Assembly (NCBI GenBank): GCA_015068445.1
Contig: SVKN01000002.1
Location: 23,160-87,159, forward strand
Length of the DNA: 64,000 nt
Direction of reading: 5' to 3'
Origin: Oscillospiraceae bacterium
GTDB lineage: Bacteria > Bacillota > Clostridia > Oscillospirales > Butyricicoccaceae
The notes under the pieces are model-generated. The model did no database searches. It had not been told where the DNA came from and was given only the letters and a program-made list of their open reading frames with translations. Positions 16,812-24,007 of the stretch are shown here, piece after piece. The position numbers and the translations under genes are program-made. Within the stretch, counting starts at the first letter, position 1, and each line of letters begins with the position of its first letter.

Positions 16812-18229
16812 CGCGGCCCTCCCGCCAGGAAGCGGCGGCGCTTCATGAAGCGCATGGACACGCGGAGCAGGCTGTCCTCGTGGCTGCCCTGCCGGACGAA
16901 GGGCATGCTCGACAGGTAATCGACGCCGAAGGAGCGGATCGACGCCAGCCTCGCGCCGATGAGCATCAGCCCCATGACGCAGCCCCACAGCCCCCCCAGC
17001 TCGGCCAGCACCAGCAGCGGGAAGCGCAGCAGGACGATCTGGTCCCTGAGTTCCGTGACGATGAGCCCCGTGACGCCGCTGAGCGCCACCAGCACCACCA
17101 TGGGCGGCGACGCCACCTGCGCCTCCACGGCCGACTGGCCCAGGATCAGCGCCCCGACGATGGACAGCGTCTGGCCGATGGCGGCGGGCGTGCGCATCCC
17201 GGCCTCCCGCAGCAGATCGAAGGCCAGCAGCAGAAGCGCCGCCTCCGTAACGGCGGAGAACGGCGTCGCCTCCTGGGCCAGCGCCAGCGCGCAGATCATG
17301 CGGGTGGACAGCATGCCCGGATGGTAGTTGATCACGGCCACGTACACGGGCACCAGCGTCACGGCGATGAAGAAGCCCGCCAGCCGCAGCATCCGCGCGG
17401 TCAGAGCGCTGTGCCACGGTGTGTAATAATCCTCCGGGCTCTGGAAATGCTCGAGAAAGACGAACGGCGCCGTCAGCACCTGGGGGCTGCCGTCCACCAC
17501 GACGGCGACGCGGCCCTCCAGCAGCTTCGCCGCCGCGGCGTCGGGCCGCGCCGTGGAGCCGACCCTGCGGAAGAGGCCGAAGGGCGCATCGGCGATCAGC
17601 TCGAGGACGTGGTTGGCATCGAGGACGGCGTCCGGGTCGGCCCGCTCCAGCCGCGCGCGCAGCTCCGCCAGCACGCTTTCGTCCGCCGTGCCCTCGATCC
17701 AGCACAGGGCGCAGGCGGTCCCGCCGACGGTCACCAGCTCCGTGCGCAGCCTGCGGCTTTGCAGCCGTCTGCGCAGCAGGGACAGGTTGACCATCAGCGG
17801 CTCCACGAAGCCCTCCCGGGGCCCCCTGGCCACCTTCTCGTCCTCCGGCTCGGACACGGCGCGGAAGGCAAAGCTCCTGGCCCCGACGATGAGGCAGGAC
17901 CGCTCCCCTTCGATCAGCAGCAGCGCGTCGCCGCAGCGCAGAGACGCGGTCCACTCGCGCGGCGACTCCGACGTCTTCACCTCCGGCGCCTCCAGCACGC
18001 TTTCGCGCAGCAGGTCCGGGACGCCGCGCTCCGGCAGCGGGCCGCGCCAGCTCAGCAGCGGCTTGACGACGCTGTCCGCGATCAGCTGCTGCGACGCCAT
18101 CCCGTCCGAAAAGAGAACCCGGCACCGCGCCCGCCCGCCGATCAGCAGATCCCGCTTCCGCAGCGAGGCGTCCGGCTCCAGCAGGTTGTCGAGGATGCGG
18201 CAGTCTGTCTCAAAGCTCCCTGTCAGCAT
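16808..18229 (-). CDS. Spore germination protein GerA-type
   Basis: A 473-residue GerAA/SpoVAF-family protein. The soluble N-terminal half contains family motifs GPREGFVEPLMVNLSLLRRRL and ERADPDAVLDANHVLELI; the C-terminal half has about five membrane helices with ITLVPVYVAVINYHPGM-like sequence and IGQTLSIVGALILGQSAVEA. It is the A subunit of the spore germinant receptor, so the organism almost certainly makes endospores. The ATG is separated from a terminator hairpin only by a run of T; the SD lies in that hairpin (see 18230-18272). Confidence 0.92.
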   Translation of the reverse strand: MLTGSFETDCRILDNLLEPDASLRKRDLLIGGRARCRVLFSDGMASQQLIADSVVKPLLSWRGPLPERGVPDLLRESVLEAPEVKTSESPREWTASLRCGDALLLIEGERSCLIVGARSFAFRAVSEPEDEKVARGPREGFVEPLMVNLSLLRRRLQSRRLRTELVTVGGTACALCWIEGTADESVLAELRARLERADPDAVLDANHVLELIADAPFGLFRRVGSTARPDAAAAKLLEGRVAVVVDGSPQVLTAPFVFLEHFQSPEDYYTPWHSALTARMLRLAGFFIAVTLVPVYVAVINYHPGMLSTRMICALALAQEATPFSAVTEAALLLLAFDLLREAGMRTPAAIGQTLSIVGALILGQSAVEAQVASPPMVVLVALSGVTGLIVTELRDQIVLLRFPLLVLAELGGLWGCVMGLMLIGARLASIRSFGVDYLSSMPFVRQGSHEDSLLRVSMRFMKRRRFLAGGPR

Positions 18230-18272
18230 AAAAAAACACCCCTTTTCGGGATAGCTTGCCCGAAAAGGGGTG
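18230..18272 (-). terminator. Terminator of the nucleotidyltransferase gene whose 3' arm carries the gerA SD
   Basis: 14-bp perfect stem (18259-18272 / 18237-18250) followed by seven U (18236-18230) that abut the gerA ATG at 18229. The 3' arm holds AAGGGG (18239-18244), 9 bases before the ATG and the only SD-like sequence available. The structure could therefore both stop transcription and hide the ribosome site of gerA. Confidence 0.8.
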
Positions 18273-18287
18273 CAACATGTAATCGGA

Positions 18288-19175
18288 TCAGCGCAGGGCG
18301 GGATAAAGGCCGCTTTCGTGCATGGCCCGAAGCGCGGCGGAGACGCCCTCCTTGTCCTCGCGGTAGGTGACGCCGTACCACCTGGCCGTGGTGGGCAGCA
18401 CCGCCACCTCCGCCTCCCGATCGCGGATCAGACCGTCCACGAAGCTGGGCAGGTAAAACTCGCCCTTCATCGCTCTGTTCGCCGGGAGGTCCCGCAGGAA
18501 GCGAGCGAACTCTTCGCCCATGCGGTCAAAGACCTCTTTGCCGAAGCCCCAGACGTTCATGGACGCCACGGCGTCCAGCGGGACGTCGTCGCCCTGATCG
18601 CAGACGATCCTGCCGTTCTCCAGCCGGATGCCCGTATGCTCGTCCACCGTCAGCAGGCGGCCGCCCTCCACCCGGCAGATGCCGCGGGAGACCGTGCCGT
18701 TGTCGGTGAGCGTGTTTTTCAGCGGGAAGCCCACCATGCACAGCCGGCCAGCCTTCCTGTTTTTCAAAAACTCCGCCAGCCGGACGTAAGCGTCCCGGCC
18801 GTAGAAATCGTCGGCGTTGATGACGCCGAAGGGGCCGTCGATGACGTCCCGGGCGCACCAGACGGCGTGGCCGGTGCCCCAGGGCTTGACGCGGCCCTCG
18901 GGGCAGGTGAAGCCCGCCGGGAGCATATCGACGGCCTGGGGAGCGTAGGCCACCTCCATCGATTCGGCGGCGCGGTCGCCGATGACCTCCCGGAACGTCT
19001 CCTGCAGCTCGGGCTTGACCACGAAGACCACCCGGTCGAAGCCGGCCAGGCGGGCGTCGTGGAGGGAATAGTCGATGATGATCTCGCCGTTCGGGCCCAG
19101 AGGCTCGATCTGCTTGAGGCCGCCGAAGCGGCTGCCCATGCCGGCGGCCAGCACCAGCAGTGTCAAATGTTCCAT
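18288..19175 (-). CDS. Sugar-phosphate nucleotidyltransferase
   Basis: A 295-residue NTP_transferase-family enzyme. The N-terminal nucleotide-binding loop is LVLAAGMGSRFGGLKQIEPLG, followed by GPFGVINADDFYGRD (metal-binding DD) and a conserved Lys region (GRVKPWGTGHAVWCA). It should make an NDP-sugar from NTP and a sugar phosphate for cell-surface glycans. Resembles GlmU/UTP-glucose-1-P enzymes but the sugar cannot be stated. Confidence 0.85.
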   Translation of the reverse strand: MEHLTLLVLAAGMGSRFGGLKQIEPLGPNGEIIIDYSLHDARLAGFDRVVFVVKPELQETFREVIGDRAAESMEVAYAPQAVDMLPAGFTCPEGRVKPWGTGHAVWCARDVIDGPFGVINADDFYGRDAYVRLAEFLKNRKAGRLCMVGFPLKNTLTDNGTVSRGICRVEGGRLLTVDEHTGIRLENGRIVCDQGDDVPLDAVASMNVWGFGKEVFDRMGEEFARFLRDLPANRAMKGEFYLPSFVDGLIRDREAEVAVLPTTARWYGVTYREDKEGVSAALRAMHESGLYPALR

Positions 19176-19216
19176 AGCTTCCTCCGCAAAGTCTGTCGAA
19201 ATATCGTACTGATGAC

Positions 19217-19245
19217 AGTATAACCCGTGCGGAGGAAATAATCAA
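19217..19245 (-). promoter_or_regulatory. Promoter of the nucleotidyltransferase gene
   Basis: TTGATT (19240-19245) and TATACT (19217-19222), 17-bp spacer; the -35 overlaps the stop codon of the upstream DUF4830 gene. Confidence 0.7.
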
Positions 19246-19712
19246 CCGTCGATCGGCTGCAGGCCGTGCATGAAGCCGTCGAGAGCGGACGTGTAGATGC
19301 TGCCGCCGATCACCTTGCCCCTGCACACCAGCAGGTCGCACAGCACGTCGTCCGCGCCGGGGTAGTTGGTCACGGGCAGCGTGTACAGGCTGGCGGTCTT
19401 GCCCCGGTAGGGCCGCAGGTCGTAGCCGCACTGCAGCTGCATGTCGTTGTAACGGGCGTAGACCTCGTCGAAATCACTGGGGATCGTCACCTCGCGGCTG
19501 GTGACGTTCTCCGTGTCGATCCGGCAGCCCAGCGCTTCGGCGAAGGCGACGGCGTCCTCCCGCGTCTTCACGCCTGCGTCCGCCGCCATGGCCGGGCTCG
19601 ACAGCTCCCGCTTCTCAGGCAGGGTCATGATCACGGCTGCCGCGATCACCGCCAGCGTCAGAAGCAGCGCCACGGCCTTCTTCTTTGAGAACTTCGCGGT
19701 ATAAATAAACAT
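19242..19712 (-). CDS. DUF4830-domain membrane-anchored protein
   Basis: A 156-residue protein: basic N-terminus, one hydrophobic anchor (about 13-30), then the DUF4830 domain (TREDAVAFAEALGCRID ... ITIPSDFDEVYARYNDMQ-like ... YRGKTASLYTLPVTNYPG). Exposed outside the cell. Function unknown; common in sporulating clostridia. Confidence 0.75.
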   Translation of the reverse strand: MFIYTAKFSKKKAVALLLTLAVIAAAVIMTLPEKRELSSPAMAADAGVKTREDAVAFAEALGCRIDTENVTSREVTIPSDFDEVYARYNDMQLQCGYDLRPYRGKTASLYTLPVTNYPGADDVLCDLLVCRGKVIGGSIYTSALDGFMHGLQPIDG

Positions 19713-19764
19713 GTTCGATCACCTCGGAACATGATATGCGGAAGACCGCGGCGCTATGAGGGTA

Positions 19765-19794
19765 TGGACAAAAAACCTGAAACTGTTGTATAAT
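19765..19794 (+). promoter_or_regulatory. Promoter of the DUF3343 / aldo-keto reductase operon
   Basis: TGGACA (19765-19770) and TATAAT (19789-19794), 18-bp spacer, 33 bases before the first start codon. Confidence 0.65.
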
Positions 19795-19827
19795 AAGGCT
19801 ATCCATTAAAGCGACAGAGGATCTATT

Positions 19828-20085
19828 ATGGAAACCTATTATCTTTACGCATTCGAATCGACCCACGGGGCCATCTATTCCCACAAGCTGCTGCGGGAGC
19901 ATATGGACGCCGTGATGATGCCCGTGCTGCGGGAGATCTCGGCCAGCTGCGGCATGGCGGTCAAGGTGCCCGCCGAGGACGCCAAGCGCTCCGCCGAGCT
20001 GATGCTGCAGCAGGACGAGGTGGAGTTCTCCCTCTACCGCGTCACGGGACATGAGGTCGAGAAGCTGGACCCCAAAACCCTGTAA
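19828..20085 (+). CDS. DUF3343 protein (putative Se/S carrier-like)
   Basis: An 85-residue protein of the DUF3343 family (FESTHGAIYSHKLLREH ... LREISASCGMAVKVPAED). The family is described as Se/S carrier-like because members often sit beside selenium or sulfur-transfer genes; Cys51 in the SASCGMA loop is the conserved residue. It precedes the aldo/keto reductase by 29 bp. Relevance to selenium is plausible since this genome appears to encode a selenoprotein, but this is inference. Confidence 0.75.
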   Translation: METYYLYAFESTHGAIYSHKLLREHMDAVMMPVLREISASCGMAVKVPAEDAKRSAELMLQQDEVEFSLYRVTGHEVEKLDPKTL

Positions 20086-20114
20086 CAAAAATAATAAAAT
20101 AGGAGTGATCGAAC

Positions 20115-21239
20115 ATGAGTGAGAATTATTTGGGATGTAATATCCCCAAGCTGGGCTTCGGTCTGATGCGTCTGCCCCAGAAGGACGGCGTCATCGACGT
20201 GGAGCAGGTCAAGAAGATGGCCGACCACTTCATGGCCAAAGGCTTCACCTACTTTGACACCGCTTACGTCTACGGCGGCGGCGCCTCCGAGCTGGCCGCG
20301 AAGGAAGCCATCGTCCAGCGCTTCCCCCGCGAGAGCTTCCAGCTGGCCGACAAGCTGCCCGTCATCGACATCAAGAAGGAAGAGGACATGGAAGCCTTCG
20401 TCCAGACGTCTCTGGAGCGCACCGGCGCGGGCTACTTCGACTTCTATCTGCTGCACGCCATGAACGCCGCCAAGGTCGAGATCTGCGACAAGTTCAACGC
20501 CTGGGACTTCATGAAGCAGCTGAAGGAGCGCGGCATCGCCAAGCACATCGGCTTCTCCTTCCACGACAAGCCCGAGGTCCTGGAGGACATCCTCAGCAAG
20601 CATCCCGAGCTGGAGTTCGTCCAGCTGCAGATCAACTACGCCGACTGGGACAGCGAGAACGTCCAGTCCCGCCGCTGCTATGAGGTCGCCCGCAAGTACA
20701 ACAAGCCCATCACCGTCATGGAGCCCGTCAAGGGCGGCAGCCTCGTCACCATGACTCCCGAGGTCCGCGAGACGTTCAAGGCCGCCAACCCCGACGCCTC
20801 CGTCGCCTCCTGGGCCGTGCGCTTCGTCGCCTCCCTGCCCGGCCTGATCACCGTGCTGTCCGGCATGAGCGACTATGACCAGATGGTGGACAACACCTCT
20901 TACATGGAGCATTTCCAGCCCCTCAGCGACGAGGAGTACAAGACCATCGACAAGGTCGTCGGGATCCTCAGGAGCGTTCCCACCATCCCCTGCACCGCCT
21001 GCAAATACTGCGTGGACGGCTGCCCGATGCAGATCAACATTCCCTCGATCTTCTCGGCCTACAACACCCTGCTGGTGTACGGCAACGAGCGCGGCGCCAA
21101 GTCCAGCTACAAGATGGCGACGAACGACCGCGGTCTCGCCTCCGCCTGCGTCCACTGCCTGCAGTGCGAGGCTCAGTGCCCGCAGCAGATCAACATCACC
21201 GAACGCCTGCACGAGATCGCCGGCATCCTCGAAGAGTAA
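20115..21239 (+). CDS. Aldo/keto reductase with C-terminal ferredoxin-type 4Fe-4S domain
   Basis: A 374-residue protein. Residues 1-285 form an aldo/keto reductase barrel (GFGLMRLP, YFDTAYVYGGGASE with catalytic Tyr, LLHAMN); residues 290-360 carry two Cys clusters, CTACKYCVDGCP and CVHCLQCEAQCP, typical of the anaerobe-specific iron-sulfur branch. Likely moves electrons between ferredoxin and a carbonyl substrate; the substrate is unknown. Co-transcribed with the DUF3343 gene. Confidence 0.9.
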   Translation: MSENYLGCNIPKLGFGLMRLPQKDGVIDVEQVKKMADHFMAKGFTYFDTAYVYGGGASELAAKEAIVQRFPRESFQLADKLPVIDIKKEEDMEAFVQTSLERTGAGYFDFYLLHAMNAAKVEICDKFNAWDFMKQLKERGIAKHIGFSFHDKPEVLEDILSKHPELEFVQLQINYADWDSENVQSRRCYEVARKYNKPITVMEPVKGGSLVTMTPEVRETFKAANPDASVASWAVRFVASLPGLITVLSGMSDYDQMVDNTSYMEHFQPLSDEEYKTIDKVVGILRSVPTIPCTACKYCVDGCPMQINIPSIFSAYNTLLVYGNERGAKSSYKMATNDRGLASACVHCLQCEAQCPQQINITERLHEIAGILEE

Positions 21240-21246
21240 AAAGCGT

Positions 21247-21340
21247 TCCGCGCTTCGGGGGAAGATCGCTTGGCCGGGTCCTTCTCCGACTATACTCGCG
21301 CTTATCGCCTTCGGCTTCGCCTCAGTTGGTTGGCGCGAGC
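21247..21340 (+). repeat. Dispersed structured repeat, copy A
   Basis: About 94 bp that is roughly 80% alike by eye to 62769-62862, with a 27-bp identical core (21304-21330). It can form a stem CTCGCGC...GCGCGAG (outer arms about 21294-21300 and 21334-21340) enclosing small GCC-TTC-GGC hairpins. It lies between the aldo/keto reductase stop and its terminator. No ORF is shared. Confidence 0.7.
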
Positions 21341-21352
21341 AATGCTTTACTG

Positions 21353-21382
21353 AAAAAAGGCGGCCGCAAGGCCGCTTTTTTT
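21353..21382 (+). terminator. Terminator after the aldo/keto reductase gene
   Basis: GCGGCC-gcaa-GGCCGC stem (21360-21375) with six A before and seven T after. Confidence 0.85.
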
Positions 21383-21402
21383 GTACAGGAGGGTTTCGTT
21401 TT

Positions 21403-21861
21403 ATGGATCTGAGACAGTTCGACAGCAAGTGCGTGCGGATCATCGACTGCCGCGGCGACGTCTTCGACGGCTTCTGCGCGTGGAACAGCCCGGAGTACGA
21501 TCTGGATTCCTGGGGCCGTGAGGAGGAGTGTTTGCAGATCGGGGCCTTTTTGTTCTACCCCGACGACATCCGGTCCGTGGAGATCCTCGAGGACGTCGGC
21601 GGGCCTTACGGCCCCTTCCGCGACGCCTTCGGCACGCTGGAGGAGCTGATCGTGGCGGACGGCGACGTCTTCATCGACGACGCGCTGGAGTCCGAGGAAA
21701 CGCTTCACGTCCTGCGGCTGTTGAACTGTCTGGAGGCCCACCGTCATGATGCTTTCCCCGGCCGCGACCGGATTCCGGAGCTGCTGCGGACGCTGCTCAG
21801 ATACCGGACGGAGCCCGCCGTCTGCGAAAAGGCCCGGCAGCTGCTGGACGCGTGGGAATAG
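21403..21861 (+). CDS. Hypothetical protein with LSm/Sm-like N-terminal segment
   Basis: A 152-residue acidic protein. Start at 21403 follows AGGAGGG. The first 70 residues (KCVRIIDCRGDVFDGFCAW ... LQIGAFLFYPDDIRSVEIL) have the strand pattern of small Sm-like barrels seen in many clostridial hypothetical proteins; the rest is helical. No known function. The gene is bracketed by two terminators, so it is its own unit. Confidence 0.65.
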   Translation: MDLRQFDSKCVRIIDCRGDVFDGFCAWNSPEYDLDSWGREEECLQIGAFLFYPDDIRSVEILEDVGGPYGPFRDAFGTLEELIVADGDVFIDDALESEETLHVLRLLNCLEAHRHDAFPGRDRIPELLRTLLRYRTEPAVCEKARQLLDAWE

Positions 21862-21901
21862 CTCGACGCCCCGCCGCCCTTTCGACACAAAACAATAATA
21901 T

Positions 21902-21937
21902 AGCGCTGTCAGCCAAAAGGCCGACAGCGCTTTTTTT
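21902..21937 (+). terminator. Terminator after the Sm-like gene
   Basis: Interrupted stem AGCGCTGTC-GCC / GGC-GACAGCGCT followed by seven T. Confidence 0.85.
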
Positions 21938-21959
21938 GCTTCACATATTCACGATCCGT

Positions 21960-22721
21960 TCAATGCGTCCGCTTGTGCGCGGAAACGGCGTAGGCGGTAT
22001 ACGGATGATCCAGCTCGTAGCCCAGCTTTTCTGCCAGACAGACGGAGGCCATATTGGCGGCGTCCCAGCTGGGATACAGACCTTCCCCGAGGCAGCGGAG
22101 GATCAGCGCCGAGCAGGCAGCCAGCGCCAGGCCGCGCCGCCGCTCCGGCTCCAGGGTCTCGACCTCGAGCTCGACCGTCTCGAGGCTGCGCACATAGGAC
22201 GACGCGCCGGAGACGATCTGACCGTCTTTGAGGATCACCACGCCGCGGCCATCCCTCAGGAACCGCTCTTTACTGCCGAACACCGACACGAAATCCCGCG
22301 TAACGGGGTGCGCGAGGCATTGCCCGTACAAGGCGCCGTCGATCTCGCGCAGCTCATAGCCCTCGGGCAGCAGCCGAAGATAGCGCCGCAATCTGTCCGC
22401 GTCGAACTGCGTGTCCTTTTTGATCGCGTACCGCGTCAGCTTCTCCGCATCCGGCCGCACCGCTTCGATCAGCGCGGCCCACCGTTCATTCTGCGGCGTG
22501 AGGATCGAAAAGCCGCCGGGGTCAAATCGGGCCAGCTCCGCATCCGGCTCCCCGGCAAAAAAGCCGAAACAGCCCACATAGCACAGCGCCGCCCGCGGCT
22601 CCTGAGAGTCTGTGACATAGACCGTCCCCATGACCTTCTGCAGGCAGGCGTCGATCAGCGTCTCCTTCCAGCCGTCGAAAAGCGCATTGACTTTCGTTGT
22701 ATCCTCCAGCCGAACGACCAT
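21960..22721 (-). CDS. GNAT-family acetyltransferase (GNAT_acetyltran type)
   Basis: A 253-residue protein with an N-terminal lobe and a C-terminal GNAT domain (ELEVETLEPERRRGLALAACSALI, then WDAANMASVCLAEKLGY). Start at 22721 (MVVRLED) is preferred because GGAGAGG lies 5 bases upstream; the ATG 18 bases earlier has no RBS. Same architecture as the protein at 9588-10349 but clearly diverged. Substrate unknown. Confidence 0.75.
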   Translation of the reverse strand: MVVRLEDTTKVNALFDGWKETLIDACLQKVMGTVYVTDSQEPRAALCYVGCFGFFAGEPDAELARFDPGGFSILTPQNERWAALIEAVRPDAEKLTRYAIKKDTQFDADRLRRYLRLLPEGYELREIDGALYGQCLAHPVTRDFVSVFGSKERFLRDGRGVVILKDGQIVSGASSYVRSLETVELEVETLEPERRRGLALAACSALILRCLGEGLYPSWDAANMASVCLAEKLGYELDHPYTAYAVSAHKRTH

Positions 22722-22772
22722 TTCATCCTCTCCGAACACATGACACGGATCCCACGGCGCCGCCGATCCGTT

Positions 22773-23231
22773 TTATTTATGATACTTGCTCCCCGCGTTG
22801 ATGCTCAGGGCGCGGTAGACCTGCTCCAGCACCATGACACGGGCCAGATGATGTGGGAAGGTCATGGGCGACATGGAAAGGCGCAGGTCTGCGCGCTGCT
22901 TGACGCTGTCGTCCAGGCCGTCGGAGGAGCCGATGATCAGCGCGATCTGAGAGTATCCGCGGTTCTGGGCGTCCGCCAGCACCCGGGCCAGGCCAGGGCT
23001 GTCCATGGTCTTCCCCTCGATGCACAATGCGATGACGTAGCTCTGCTTCGGGATGGCGTCCAGGATGCGCGCGGCCTCGCGTCTGAGGCCGTCGGGCCTG
23101 CCGGATTCCTCGGGCAGCTCCAGGATCTCCGCGTTCGCCATGGTCCTGAGGCGCTTGAGGTACTCCTCGCAGGCGCCGATGTAGAACTTTTCCTTGAGCC
23201 GCCCCACGGCGATCAGTCTGATCCTCACCAT
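22773..23231 (-). CDS. rlmH: 23S rRNA (pseudouridine1915-N3)-methyltransferase RlmH
   Basis: A 152-residue SPOUT-type methyltransferase: N-terminal MVRIRLIAVGRLKEKFY, SAM-knot region IALIIGSSDGL (the canonical second Gly of IGG is Ser here) and the family C-terminus YRALSINAGSKYHK. It methylates a pseudouridine in helix 69 of 23S rRNA. It starts 2 bp after the WalJ stop; rlmH closing a wal locus is the arrangement known from Bacillus. Confidence 0.93.
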   Translation of the reverse strand: MVRIRLIAVGRLKEKFYIGACEEYLKRLRTMANAEILELPEESGRPDGLRREAARILDAIPKQSYVIALCIEGKTMDSPGLARVLADAQNRGYSQIALIIGSSDGLDDSVKQRADLRLSMSPMTFPHHLARVMVLEQVYRALSINAGSKYHK

Positions 23232-23233
23232 GG

Positions 23234-24004
23234 CTACAGCTCCACGGGGCGCTGCATCCGCAGCGCCGCGGCCACGCCCAGCAGGACCTCCCGCCGCGCG
23301 CCGATCTGATCGAGGGCCGTTTCGCTCTCGTGCACGGCGATGTCCGGGCGGTTGTTCGTCTCGCTGAGGTGGCCCAGCATGACGCGCCTCGTTCCGTTTG
23401 CGGCCAGGCGGCCCACGACGGCGGCGCAGTCGGCGTTGGACAGATGGCCGTTCTTCGACAGCACGCGCTCCTTGAGCGGCCAGGGGTAGGGGCCGTTTTT
23501 CAGCATGTCCACGTCGTGGTTCGATTCGATGAACAGGTTCCCGCAGGAGCACATCAGCGCAAAGATATCGGCGGTGACGACGCCCATGTCGGTGCAGTAG
23601 GCCAATCCGTGCTCCCCCTCGCCGAAGGCATAGCAGCAGCTGCCGAAGCAGTCGTGGGGCGTGGGGGCCGTGCGCACCTGCAGGTCGCCCAGCGCAAAGC
23701 TCTCCCCCTCCCAGAACAGAAGGGGGTCGCTCTGCCTGACTTTCAGTTGGAAATACGTCCCCTCGGTGCACACCAGCCGGGCGTCCGTGTGCTTCATCAG
23801 CACAGGCAGGGCCGAAACGTGGTCCGAGTGGGCGTGGGTGATCACCACGTGGGTGAGGTCCTGCGTGGTGAGGCCCAGCTCGCGCAGGCAGGACGCGATG
23901 TATTTTGTATTGGTCCCGGCGTCGATCAGCACGCGGAGGCCGCCGTCCAGGTAGACGCCGCTGTTGCCCCGGGAACCGCTGGTGAAATTACAGAAGAAGG
24001 CCAT
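23234..24004 (-). CDS. walJ: Metallo-beta-lactamase-fold hydrolase WalJ (YycJ)
   Basis: A 256-residue MBL-fold protein with the metal motif THAHSDH, a later Asp (YCTDMG) and His residues (FIESNHDVDML, MLGHLSETN). Matches YycJ/WalJ, a nuclease-like member linked to the WalRK system and to coordination of cell division with replication. It lies between murA (3-bp gap) and rlmH. Confidence 0.9.
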   Translation of the reverse strand: MAFFCNFTSGSRGNSGVYLDGGLRVLIDAGTNTKYIASCLRELGLTTQDLTHVVITHAHSDHVSALPVLMKHTDARLVCTEGTYFQLKVRQSDPLLFWEGESFALGDLQVRTAPTPHDCFGSCCYAFGEGEHGLAYCTDMGVVTADIFALMCSCGNLFIESNHDVDMLKNGPYPWPLKERVLSKNGHLSNADCAAVVGRLAANGTRRVMLGHLSETNNRPDIAVHESETALDQIGARREVLLGVAAALRMQRPVEL

Positions 24005-24007
24005 CCC

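Noticed and set aside
15786..18125. 779-residue minus-strand frame joining the GerA region to GerC
   Set aside because: The first 430 residues are a shadow of gerA in another frame; only the last 341 residues, from 16811, are a real protein.
19855..19870. tRNA-like TTCGAATC motif
   Set aside because: It lies inside the DUF3343 coding sequence and no cloverleaf can be formed around it.
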